A stretch of DNA of 55,127 bases from Cryptoclostridium sp036644995 (GTDB lineage: Bacteria; Bacillota; Dehalobacteriia; UBA7702). The stretch lies in the NCBI GenBank assembly GCA_036644995.1, contig JAVXOZ010000012.1:1-55127 (forward strand), written 5' to 3'. A model generated the notes under the pieces. It made no database searches. It was given only the letters and a program-made list of their open reading frames with translations, and had not been told where the DNA came from. Both the position numbers and the translations under genes were made by a program. Positions 1 to 6,845 of this stretch are shown piece after piece; position 1 is the first letter of the stretch, and each line of letters starts with the position of its first letter.

Positions 1-54
1 CCCAAACCCAAACCCAAACCCAAACCCAAACCCAAACCCAAACCCAAACCCAAA
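1..54. repeat. (CCCAAA)9 hexanucleotide tandem array
   Basis: Nine perfect CCCAAA units run from the first base of the window and end at 54, where sequence related to the dispersed 160-bp repeat begins. The array occupies the place where the left half of that repeat should be. Another copy (6123-6284) has a CCC-rich stretch (GGGCAAACCCTCAACCC) at the equivalent place, so local slippage expansion inside the element is plausible. A contig-edge artefact is equally possible. Confidence 0.9.
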
Positions 55-189
55 CTTCTTATGTGTATCAAAGTACATTGCAAGTCCGCCCAGTGGTGCA
101 TTTGCCTGTTTTAAGCCTTCTTCAAAGCCTATGATTTTGTAGACAAAATTGCATTTTCTCTACGATTAATAAGAAGTGATTTTTATTAA
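55..189 (+). repeat. Truncated copy of the dispersed 160-bp structured element (copy C0)
   Basis: From 60 onward the sequence follows the right two-thirds of the element seen intact at 52168-52330 (CTTATGTxxATCAAxGTACA..., then xTTTTAAGCCTTCTTCAAAGCC). It ends in the characteristic AT-rich hairpin (139-163, GTAGACAAAAT / ATTTTCTCTAC). A weak palindrome TTAATAA...TTATTAA (166-189) follows directly, as at the other copies. The left arm is missing and replaced by the CCCAAA array. This copy is diverged. Confidence 0.6.
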
Positions 190-201
190 AATTAAATAAT
201 T

Positions 202-237
202 ACGGTATGGCATTTTTTGGCGCTGTGCCGTTTTTTT
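202..237 (+). terminator. Rho-independent terminator-like hairpin
   Basis: ACGGTATGGC pairs with GCTGTGCCGT (several G-U pairs) around an ATTTTTTG loop, followed by seven T. It would end a plus-strand transcript arriving from outside the window. Confidence 0.6.
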
Positions 238-293
238 AATTGCTTTATTGTTGTTCAGTTTCTTACGCTGTCTTTGTTTCCTTGCTCTCTTGG

Positions 294-347
294 TTGCATT
301 AGTGCGTAATATATATTATACTTAATAGGTATATACTTATTGAGGTG
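294..347 (+). promoter_or_regulatory. Sigma-A-type promoter with overlapping inverted repeat and RBS
   Basis: TTGCAT (294-299), a 17-nt spacer and TATACT (317-322) form a good vegetative promoter. An imperfect 18-nt inverted repeat (324-341, AATAGGTAT/ATACTTATT) covers the expected start site and could be an operator. GAGGTG (342-347) follows with correct spacing to an ATG at 356. It is the only recognisable promoter ahead of the GNAT gene. Confidence 0.55.
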
Positions 348-355
348 CGTATAAA

Positions 356-460
356 ATGTTTAAAATTAAGAACACTCTATTGTTTATAGTTTCCACATAT
401 AGGGTGGCTGTTTCTCGTGTAAAAGTTTGGAATATTGCTTTAACTGTGAGCGAATATTAG
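356..460 (+). CDS. Possible 34-aa small ORF or leader peptide
   Basis: The ATG lies 8 nt after a GAGGTG ribosome site and directly behind a promoter, and the frame runs 34 codons to TAG. The predicted peptide (MFKIKNTLLFIVSTYRVAVS...) has a short hydrophobic stretch at residues 8-14 and no recognisable family. It may be a real microprotein, a leader peptide for the GNAT gene 98 nt downstream, or the stub of a decayed gene. Expression signals are better than the peptide itself is convincing. Confidence 0.35.
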   Translation: MFKIKNTLLFIVSTYRVAVSRVKVWNIALTVSEY

Positions 461-558
461 ATTTTACTTGGCGTTCATAAAAAATCCACAAGGTTTTTTT
501 GAATGGATAATAAGCTGAAGCATAAATTTAATAAATAGAAAAAGTTAAGGTGAATAAT

Positions 559-1131
559 ATGAATTTAATGAAAATTAAAGAATTGTCTTGGGCAGAAGTG
601 TGCGAAATATATAATGAACATTATGTAATAGATTTTCCCAAAGACGAAAGAAAAAAAATAGACCACATAGAAAGATTATTAAAGGAAGATAACTATGTTT
701 GTTATGGACTTTTTGAAAATAATGTAATGCGCGCATATGCCTTTTTATGTAAAAATAAGGATTCAAAAAATATGATACTGGATTATCTTTCGGTAATCAG
801 CAATTACCGTGGCTCTGGATATGGCAGTGCTTTTTTGAAATTATTAAAAGGTGTGTGCGGCAATTTTCAAGGACTTATTTTAGAAGTGGAAAGTGTTGAC
901 CATGCCATAGATGAGGAAGATAAAAAAATCAGAGAACGCCGCATGGCATTTTACTTTGATAATGGGTTAAAACCCACAAGAATATCAACCTCGGTTAAAG
1001 GTGTTGTTTTTTCCATCATTTACTACCCCTTTGATGAGAAATGGGATAATGAATCTTTATTTGCGGATTTAAACCAATTATATCCCACCTTGGTTCCGGA
1101 AAAACATATAGATTTTCTAAAATTAAACTAA
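559..1131 (+). CDS. GNAT family N-acetyltransferase
   Basis: A 190-aa protein with the acetyl-CoA-binding motif A of the GNAT fold near residues 78-93 (LSVISNYRGSGYGSAF, i.e. V-x-x-x-x-R-G-x-G-x-G). The N-terminal strands and the C-terminal part around YYPFDEK fit a small-molecule acetyltransferase, but the substrate cannot be read from sequence. The start at ATG 559 is preferred over the upstream GTG at 550, because that GTG lies inside the ribosome site AAGGTGA (547-553) serving 559. The gene faces the Ldh_2-type gene convergently across a long inverted repeat. Codon use is AT-rich like its neighbours. Confidence 0.8.
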   Translation: MNLMKIKELSWAEVCEIYNEHYVIDFPKDERKKIDHIERLLKEDNYVCYGLFENNVMRAYAFLCKNKDSKNMILDYLSVISNYRGSGYGSAFLKLLKGVCGNFQGLILEVESVDHAIDEEDKKIRERRMAFYFDNGLKPTRISTSVKGVVFSIIYYPFDEKWDNESLFADLNQLYPTLVPEKHIDFLKLN

Positions 1132-1143
1132 ATTTCATAATAC

Positions 1144-1265
1144 ATCTAAAAAAACCGCTTCTCTAATCGGTAAAGTGTACAGACCCCATTCGTTAGATTT
1201 AAAATCTAACGAATGGAGGTCGGTTTACAATAAAGGTTAGGGAAGCGGTTTTAATTATTTTAGAT
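1144..1265. repeat. Nested 120-bp inverted repeat between convergent genes
   Basis: Outer arms ATCTAAAA...TTTTAGAT and AAAACCGCTTCTCTAA / TTAGGGAAGCGGTTTT enclose a perfect 15-bp inner palindrome (1186-1200 / 1202-1216, CCATTCGTTAGATTT). The T- and A-rich ends suit a bidirectional terminator, but the length and two-tier structure resemble a MITE-like insertion more than a simple terminator. Confidence 0.75.
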
Positions 1266-1341
1266 TGTTTGGGAAAATTTGTTTGAGGGAATGTTGGTTT
1301 GAAAATATGGTTATGTACTATAAATAATATGTTGTGCTGTT

Positions 1342-2445
1342 TTAAAAGGGGAATTTATATTGGGTTAAGCCTAAATCTTGTTGTACTGCCAATATTTCTT
1401 TTTGTACAGCATCGTTGATGAGTACGCCTTTATCTTTGGTGGCTTCTCTTGCTATATATTCTTTTTCCCCGGCGGTATAAATTTTTTGGGCACCTGGGGC
1501 TTTTTCGGAATTTCTTAATTCTCTTAAAATATCTCCTGCGGTTTTTTTGAATTCATCTGCACCCATAAAGGCATTGGTATCTATGGCAACGAAAAAGTGA
1601 CCCAAGCCATAACGGGTGGGTTTGCCATCTTCCCCTATGCCCGAGAGCATTTTCATGTATCTGCCGCTTTGTAAAGCAGCGGATAATATTTCCACCACGC
1701 AACAATAGCCATAGCCTTTGTAGCCTGCCAATTCTTCCCCTATGCCGCCTAAAGGGGCAAATGCCGCATCTCCATTGGTTAGGGCGGAGAGTATCTTCTC
1801 CGAATCGGTCATAGTTTCACCTTCCTTGGTAATAACCATGCTGGCAGGGGTGTTTTGGTGCAAACGTGCCCAATATTCTATTTTACCACGTTGGGTAATG
1901 GATGTAGCACAATCTATAACAAAAGGAAATTCTTCATCTGTGGGCAAACCAAAACAAAGGGGGTTTGTGCCCATCATATTTTCTACCCCAAAAGTTGGGG
2001 CAATGGAAGGACGGGCATTGGTCCCTGATATACCCACGCAATTTGCTTTAGTTGCCATGGTGGCATAATACCCCGCAATGCCATAGTGGGTGGAATTTCG
2101 CACTGCCACCATGCCCATGCCGTATTTTTTTGCCTTATCTATTGCCATGGTCATTGAGCGATGACCAATTACTTGACCCATACCATCGTGACCATCTACC
2201 ACAGCGGTGGTGGGGGTTTCTCTTAAAATTTCAAAATTGGTGGTGGGTTTTTGAATACCTGCTTTTATGCGGTCTATATAAATGGGCTTAAAACGGTTAA
2301 CCCCGTGGGAGGTAATGCCCCTTCTATCTGCTTCCAGTAAAACATCTGCACAAATTTTGGCATCGGCCTCGGGAACGCCGTAACCTTGAAATGCCTCTAT
2401 AACAAAGCTTGTTATGGTTTGCCAATCCACATATTGGTTGCTCAT
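1342..2445 (-). CDS. Ldh_2 family NAD(P)-dependent dehydrogenase (malate/L-lactate/ureidoglycolate type)
   Basis: This 367-aa protein belongs to the second malate/lactate dehydrogenase family (YlbC/AllD/Mdh type), unrelated to classical Rossmann malate dehydrogenases. Family marks are EADRRGITSHGVNRF (residues ~43-57), the catalytic His region NSTHYGIAGYYA (~117-128) and the nucleotide-binding stretch MGTNPLCFGLP (~158-168). Length matches the usual 340-370 aa. Members reduce 2-oxo acids or oxidise 2-hydroxy acids in the cytoplasm, and the exact substrate (malate, sulfolactate, ureidoglycolate, others) is not decidable here. The gene is monocistronic, divergent from the osmolyte-binding lipoprotein and convergent with the GNAT gene. 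Confidence 0.85.
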   Translation of the reverse strand: MSNQYVDWQTITSFVIEAFQGYGVPEADAKICADVLLEADRRGITSHGVNRFKPIYIDRIKAGIQKPTTNFEILRETPTTAVVDGHDGMGQVIGHRSMTMAIDKAKKYGMGMVAVRNSTHYGIAGYYATMATKANCVGISGTNARPSIAPTFGVENMMGTNPLCFGLPTDEEFPFVIDCATSITQRGKIEYWARLHQNTPASMVITKEGETMTDSEKILSALTNGDAAFAPLGGIGEELAGYKGYGYCCVVEILSAALQSGRYMKMLSGIGEDGKPTRYGLGHFFVAIDTNAFMGADEFKKTAGDILRELRNSEKAPGAQKIYTAGEKEYIAREATKDKGVLINDAVQKEILAVQQDLGLTQYKFPF

Positions 2446-2586
2446 TTTTATATAACTCCTATCTAAATTATAAAATTTTTATTATCTCAATTTTGGTGAA
2501 ACTCCCTAAGGTGTAAATTACTTAATCTTAGATAACATATTTTTATTATATCATCTTAATCAGAAAAAAACCACCTGTGAGATATA

Positions 2587-2615
2587 TTGTTTTTAACGTA
2601 GTGTTATGGTAAAAT
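2587..2615 (+). promoter_or_regulatory. Promoter of the osmolyte-binding lipoprotein gene
   Basis: TTGTTT (2587-2592), 17-nt spacer, TAAAAT (2610-2615) with an extended TGG just upstream of the -10. The predicted leader is about 38 nt. Confidence 0.55.
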
Positions 2616-2659
2616 AAAACCTTAGAATAAATCTGTAAATGTGAAATTATGGTGAAAAA

Positions 2660-3577
2660 ATGAAAATTAAAAAAACTATTTTAGCTCTTATGTTAATATT
2701 GCTGGTGGTTGCTTTTTGCGGTTGCGGTGATAAAGACTATGAAACAGAAAAGGTAAATAGCGAAAAAGTTCAAATTACAACCAAAAATACTCCTGAGCAA
2801 ATTATTTTAGCTCATTTGGCTGCTATAATAATAGAAGAAAAAACAGTGCATGAAGTAGAAATAGAAGAAAAAGAAAATATATCTTCAAAATCTTTATATA
2901 ACGATTTAAAAGATGGTAACATTGATTTGTATTTTGATTATACAGGTTCCATTTACTTAAATGCTTTGGGTTTACCAAAAGAGGATATGCAAAATGCCGT
3001 TTTGCTAACTCAGCTGCAAAAATTGCTTATAGAAAAAGACGTTTATTTATCAGAAAGTGTAGGGTACGATGGGGGTATGACCTTGTATATGACACCTGAA
3101 GTTCGTGAATCTTTAAAAGACCCTATTTATATAAGCGATTTAAAAACCTTGGCACCTAAATTGAAAATTGGAATGGAAGAATCATTTTTTCAAAGAAAAA
3201 GTGGCTATAAAGCCTTGGAAAAAACTTATGAATTGCAGTTTGGTAAAGCTAAGGTATATACCGAAGATGAAGGATTTTTGGCTTTGCGGCGTGGTGATAT
3301 AGATATTATGGTAGGTTCTCGCACCTCGGTATATAATAATATGTACAATCTTTATCTTTTTAGGGATGATAAACGATTTTTTATCAATGAGGATGCCTGC
3401 TTTGTGGCAAAAGATTCCTATTTGTTGGAATATCCCGAAATAAAAAATGCCTTGGGTACTTTTGATAATTTGATTACCTCGGGCACCATGTCTATTCTTA
3501 TTCGTAAAACATATGTGGAGGGCAATGATATGGATACCTATTTGCGTGATTTCCTACGTGCCCGTAACTTAATGTAA
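2660..3577 (+). CDS. OpuC/ProX-type osmoprotectant ABC transporter substrate-binding lipoprotein
   Basis: A 305-aa lipoprotein precursor: lysine-rich n-region, hydrophobic core to about residue 19, and lipobox VAFC-GC near residues 17-22, so the mature protein would be lipid-anchored outside the cell. The mature part follows the glycine betaine/choline-binding (OpuAC/QAT) family, notably DLYFDYTGSIYLNALG (~93-108), where aromatic residues contact the quaternary amine in characterised members. No permease or ATPase gene is adjacent, so it is an orphan binding protein here. It could serve a transporter elsewhere or be a sensor subunit. The ligand is inferred from the family only. Confidence 0.8.
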   Translation: MKIKKTILALMLILLVVAFCGCGDKDYETEKVNSEKVQITTKNTPEQIILAHLAAIIIEEKTVHEVEIEEKENISSKSLYNDLKDGNIDLYFDYTGSIYLNALGLPKEDMQNAVLLTQLQKLLIEKDVYLSESVGYDGGMTLYMTPEVRESLKDPIYISDLKTLAPKLKIGMEESFFQRKSGYKALEKTYELQFGKAKVYTEDEGFLALRRGDIDIMVGSRTSVYNNMYNLYLFRDDKRFFINEDACFVAKDSYLLEYPEIKNALGTFDNLITSGTMSILIRKTYVEGNDMDTYLRDFLRARNLM

Positions 3578-3594
3578 AATAGCATAAAAAGCCG

Positions 3595-3623
3595 TTGACA
3601 AAAGGGCGATGCCATGTTAAACT
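3595..3623 (+). promoter_or_regulatory. Promoter of the ylxM-ffh-rpsP-khpA run
   Basis: TTGACA (3595-3600), 17-nt spacer, TAAACT (3618-3623) with an upstream TGT. The same TGTTAAACT -10 form is used before rplS. Confidence 0.7.
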
Positions 3624-3656
3624 ATGTAAAGTAGTTTCCCTTGACAGGAGAAAAAA

Positions 3657-4010
3657 ATGGATGAATACGGTAGAAAAGCACTGCTTTTTGATGTTTACGG
3701 TCCCCTTTTAACCAAGAGGCAACAGGAAATTTACGACTTGGTACATGGTGAGGATATGAGCCTTGGTGAGATTGCCGAGAATTTAGCCATCAGCCGCCAA
3801 GCTGTACACGATACGATAAAAAGAACGGACAGTATTCTTTTGGAATACGAATCCAAATTGAAATTAGCGGAAAAATTCATGGAGATATCTCAAAGGGTAA
3901 ATACTGCTCGTGAAAAATTGCAGGATTTAAAAACAAACGGATATAAGGGTGAAATCCTTGATGATATTATAGAAGAAATAAACGCTATTGATGCAGTGGA
4001 AAGGCGGTAA
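3657..4010 (+). CDS. ylxM: YlxM/p13-like helix-turn-helix protein (UPF0122)
   Basis: A 117-aa protein with a sigma-70 region-4-like HTH: LTKRQQEIYDLVHGEDMSLGEIAENLAISRQAVHDTIKR (residues ~18-56), where LGEIAENLAISRQAV is the recognition helix pair. The C-terminal half is helical and charged. UPF0122 genes sit directly before ffh in Firmicutes and are reported to influence SRP function or ffh expression, but the molecular role is not settled. Only 2 nt separate its stop from ffh, so the two are co-transcribed. A ribosome site (AGGAG) precedes the ATG. Confidence 0.9.
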   Translation: MDEYGRKALLFDVYGPLLTKRQQEIYDLVHGEDMSLGEIAENLAISRQAVHDTIKRTDSILLEYESKLKLAEKFMEISQRVNTAREKLQDLKTNGYKGEILDDIIEEINAIDAVERR

Positions 4011-4012
4011 AT

Positions 4013-5353
4013 ATGGCAGTATTCGGTTCTCTGGCTGCAAAACTCCAAGAAACATTTAATAAATTAAAGGGCAAGGGTAAATTATCCGAAACGGATATAA
4101 ACGATTCCATGCGTGAAATTCGCCTTGCACTTTTAGAGGCTGATGTTAATTTTAAAGTGGTAAAAGACTTTGTTGCATCGGTGAAAACACGTGCCTTGGG
4201 TGCCGAGGTTTTAGAAAGCCTTACCCCGGGTCAGCAGGTAGTAAAAATAGTCAACGATGAGCTGGTAAATCTTTTAGGCTCAACGGAAAGCAAAATAGAA
4301 ATAGCATCTAAACCCCCTACTATTATTATGATGGCAGGGCTGCAAGGTGCAGGTAAAACCACAACTGTGGGTAAATTGGGCACTTATTTTAAAGCCCAAG
4401 GTCGCCGCCCGTTATTGGTGGCTTGCGATTTGCAAAGACCTGCGGCGATAAAGCAATTACAGATAGTTGGCGAAGGTTCGGGACTTGCTGTTTTTGCAAA
4501 AACCGTGGATAGTACCCCTTTGGCAGTGGCAAAGGAATCTTTAGAACACGCCAAAGCCAATGGCAACGATATTGTAATTTTAGATACCGCAGGCAGACTT
4601 CATGTTAATGAAGAACTGATGGAAGAATTAAATGAAATAAAAAGAGAATTGCAACCCCATGAAATACTATTGGTAGTAGATGCCATGACAGGGCAAGATG
4701 CGGTTAATGTGGCTCAATCTTTCAATGAAATACTATCTATCACCGGGTTGGTAATGACCAAATTAGACGGTGATGCTCGGGGCGGAGCTGCTTTATCCGT
4801 GAAGGCGGTTACAGGCTGCCCTATAAAATTTGTGGGTATGGGTGAAAAAGCAGATGCTTTAGAAGTTTTTTATCCCGAACGCATGGCTTCCCGAATTTTA
4901 GGTATGGGGGATATGCTTACCCTGATTGAAAAAGCCCAAAGTGTATACGATGAATCCAAAGCCAAAGAATTGGAAGAACGGATATTAAAATCCGAATTTA
5001 CCTTGGAAGATTTTTACGAACAAATGCAAGGCATGAAAAAAATGGGCTCTATGCAGGATCTTGTTAATATGTTGCCCGGAGTGGGCAGTAACAAGGCACT
5101 GAAAAATTTGGAAATAGATGAAGGCTTAATGAAAAAAACAGAAGCTATTATTCAAAGTATGACCCCGGCAGAAAGAAGAAATTCCGTAACCATGAACGGC
5201 AGTCGCAAAAAGCGTATAGCCATGGGGAGCGGCACTTCTGTTCAAGATATTAACCGCTTGCTTAAACAATTTGAGCAGAGTAAAAAAATGATGAAACAAT
5301 TTGGTAATATGGGTAAAAAGAAGGGCGGCAAGCTCAACTTTCCCGGATTTTAA
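4013..5353 (+). CDS. ffh: Signal recognition particle protein Ffh (SRP54)
   Basis: The GTPase and RNA-binding subunit of the signal recognition particle, which delivers nascent membrane proteins to FtsY. Visible parts: N-domain helices (1-~90); G domain with P-loop GLQGAGKTT (109-117), DTAGR (191-195) and TKLDGDARGG (249-258); and a methionine-rich M domain (~325-446) with the RNA-binding stretch around SGTSVQDINRLLKQF. The 446-aa length is normal. It is the second gene of the ylxM-ffh-rpsP-khpA unit. No SRP RNA gene lies in this window. Confidence 0.98.
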   Translation: MAVFGSLAAKLQETFNKLKGKGKLSETDINDSMREIRLALLEADVNFKVVKDFVASVKTRALGAEVLESLTPGQQVVKIVNDELVNLLGSTESKIEIASKPPTIIMMAGLQGAGKTTTVGKLGTYFKAQGRRPLLVACDLQRPAAIKQLQIVGEGSGLAVFAKTVDSTPLAVAKESLEHAKANGNDIVILDTAGRLHVNEELMEELNEIKRELQPHEILLVVDAMTGQDAVNVAQSFNEILSITGLVMTKLDGDARGGAALSVKAVTGCPIKFVGMGEKADALEVFYPERMASRILGMGDMLTLIEKAQSVYDESKAKELEERILKSEFTLEDFYEQMQGMKKMGSMQDLVNMLPGVGSNKALKNLEIDEGLMKKTEAIIQSMTPAERRNSVTMNGSRKKRIAMGSGTSVQDINRLLKQFEQSKKMMKQFGNMGKKKGGKLNFPGF

Positions 5354-5409
5354 AAGATTTTAAATTTCTATATAAATTTTACTTTAAAAACATTTAGGAG
5401 GAAATAACA

Positions 5410-5652
5410 GTGTCAACAAAAATTAGATTAAAAAGAATGGGCGCAAAAAAATCGCCTTTTTACAGAGTGGTAGTAGCGGATTCCCGCTTTCCCCGTGATG
5501 GTAGATTCATTGAAACATTAGGTTACTATAACCCTTTAACCAATCCTGTGGAAATCAAAATTGATGAAGAAAAAGCTAAAAAATGGATTGAAAATGGGGC
5601 TCAGGTTTCTGATACCGTTAAAAATTTATTTAAAAAAGCAGGTATCAAATAA
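5410..5652 (+). CDS. rpsP: 30S ribosomal protein S16
   Basis: An 80-aa protein with the S16 signature at its N-terminus (IRLKRMGAKKSPFYRVVVADSR, residues ~5-26) and the RFIETLGYYNP motif. S16 is an early 16S rRNA-binding protein needed for 30S assembly. The start is GTG (5410) behind a strong TAGGAGG site, 57 nt after ffh. Order ffh-rpsP-khpA-rimM-trmD-rplS is the classical arrangement, although here a pair of repeat elements separates khpA from rimM. Confidence 0.98.
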   Translation: MSTKIRLKRMGAKKSPFYRVVVADSRFPRDGRFIETLGYYNPLTNPVEIKIDEEKAKKWIENGAQVSDTVKNLFKKAGIK

Positions 5653-5664
5653 GGAGAATCGATC

Positions 5665-5892
5665 ATGAAAGATTTGATTGAATACATTGCTTGCTCTCTG
5701 GTTGAACATCCTGAAGATGTGAATGTTAAAGAAACAAAAAGAGAACATTCCACGATTTTGGAACTCAACGTACATCCCGATGATATGGGAAAAGTAATAG
5801 GCAAACAAGGGCGTATAGCTCGTTCTATTCGTATTGTTTTAAAAGCCTATGCAACTAAAAATAATGAAAAAGCCAGCTTAGATATTGTCTAA
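5665..5892 (+). CDS. khpA: KH-domain RNA-binding protein KhpA (YlqC)
   Basis: A 75-aa single type-II KH domain. The GxxG loop is IGKQGR within VHPDDMGKVIGKQGRIARSI (~36-55). In other Firmicutes KhpA pairs with KhpB/EloR to bind many RNAs and affect cell elongation. It starts 12 nt after rpsP with AAGGAG upstream. It is the last gene before two tandem copies of the 160-bp repeat, whose flanking hairpins may terminate or attenuate the ffh transcript. Confidence 0.93.
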   Translation: MKDLIEYIACSLVEHPEDVNVKETKREHSTILELNVHPDDMGKVIGKQGRIARSIRIVLKAYATKNNEKASLDIV

Positions 5893-5912
5893 AGGCTAAT
5901 GTAGTAAAATAC

Positions 5913-6122
5913 ATATCGAAAAAAGTTTTCGGTATTAGGCTGTTGATAAAGTCTGATATTCGGCAAAATCCCTTCCCATCGACTGCTTATGTACATTTAG
6001 GTACACTGCACAGCCGCTGCTTAGGGAGTTTTACCGAATCTAAGTCTTTCTTAACAGCCTGACATCTTGTCAAAAAACTATGTTTTTTGACAATCTGATA
6101 CCGAAATATTTTTTCGGTATTA
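5913..6122 (+). repeat. Dispersed 160-bp structured element, copy C1, with flanking palindromes
   Basis: The element core (5938-6097) starts GGCTGTTGATAAAG and ends GACAATCTGA. Arm GCTGTTGATAAAGTCTGAT pairs with the arm ending CTTTCTTAACAGC, with ATTCGG opposite CCGAAT. A second hairpin TTGTCAAAAAAC/GTTTTTTGACAA (6068-6092) follows. It is flanked by 25-nt palindromes at 5913-5937 and 6098-6122 (21 of 25 identical, ...TTTCGGTATTA). It begins 21 nt after the khpA stop codon. Confidence 0.85.
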
Positions 6123-6309
6123 TCTACACTTAGGCTACGTGGAAAATCTGATAATGGGCAAACCCTCAACCCTTATGTGCATCTCAGTGTATTGGGAGTC
6201 CGTAGCTTGGTGGGTTTATCCATTCTGAGTATTTGCCCAAAGCCCATGATTTTACAGGCAAAATTTATTTTGTCTACAATAATGGACCGAGAAAATATTT
6301 TTCTCGGTC
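6098..6309 (+). repeat. Dispersed 160-bp structured element, diverged tandem copy C2
   Basis: The core (6123-6284) aligns with C1/C6 at GTGGAAAATCTGATAATGGGC, CTTATGTGCAT, CATTCTGAGT and the closing hairpin AGGCAAAAT/ATTTTGTCT. It shares its left palindrome with C1 and has a related right palindrome (6285-6309, GACCGAGAAAA...CTCGGTC). Stem AATGG/CCATT replaces TTCGG/CCGAA of C1, preserving pairing. Part of this copy is open in the rimM frame, giving a false N-terminal extension. Confidence 0.7.
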
Positions 6310-6329
6310 TACTTAAATATGAGGATATT

Positions 6330-6845
6330 ATGATTGATGTTGGCAGAATTGTTGCGGTGCACGGCATAAAAGGTGAGGTAAAAGTGGCATCACTTTCATC
6401 TAATCCCCGCCGTTTTAAAAAAGGCAGCAAATTAACAATAGAAAAAACAGGTGAATTAGCAGCTATTGCCACAGTTAGACCACAAAATGATTTATTTTTA
6501 ATCCGTTTTGAGGGTGTGGAAGACCGCAATACTGCGGAAATCCTTAAAGGCTCTATGCTGCAAATACCCCAAGAAGATGCAGCACCTTTACCCAATGGAG
6601 AATACTACTTTTTTCAACTTGAAGGGCTGGAAGTTATCACCGAGGAAGGTGAAAGCTTAGGAACCATAACGGATTTAATGGCAAATGGTGCCAACGATGT
6701 TTACCGTGTGGATATGGGCAACAACGATTATTTATTATTGCCTGCCTTAAAACAAGTGGTAAAAAAAGTAGATTTGGAAAATAAAAAAATGACCGTGGCA
6801 TTGCTACCGGGTTTGCTGGAGGTTTGTAAATATCATGAAGATTGA
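6330..6845 (+). CDS. rimM: Ribosome maturation factor RimM
   Basis: A 171-aa 16S rRNA processing factor that binds S19 and assists 30S head maturation. The N-terminal RimM domain starts VGRIVAVHGIKGEVKV (3-18). The PRC-barrel part follows, with YYFFQLEGLEV (~92) and the typical end NDYLLLPALKQVVKKVDLENKKMTVALLPGLLE. The start at ATG 6330 is set by GAGG 6 nt upstream and the family N-terminus; the longer reading frame from 6177 is repeat-element sequence. It overlaps trmD by 11 nt. No clear promoter lies between the repeats and this start. Confidence 0.95.
   Translation: MIDVGRIVAVHGIKGEVKVASLSSNPRRFKKGSKLTIEKTGELAAIATVRPQNDLFLIRFEGVEDRNTAEILKGSMLQIPQEDAAPLPNGEYYFFQLEGLEVITEEGESLGTITDLMANGANDVYRVDMGNNDYLLLPALKQVVKKVDLENKKMTVALLPGLLEVCKYHED

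Noticed and set aside
1..54. Eukaryote-like telomere or linear-chromosome end
   Set aside because: CCCAAA runs resemble telomeric repeats, but the flanking DNA is bacterial and continues as a known dispersed repeat; a microsatellite or assembly edge is simpler.
5938..6097. Retron or group II intron remnant
   Set aside because: No reverse transcriptase, no intron domain V signature, and the element is only ~160 bp with flanking duplicated palindromes.
6177..6329. 51-residue N-terminal extension of RimM
   Set aside because: The extension is translated repeat element C2; the family N-terminus and GAGG site fit ATG 6330.
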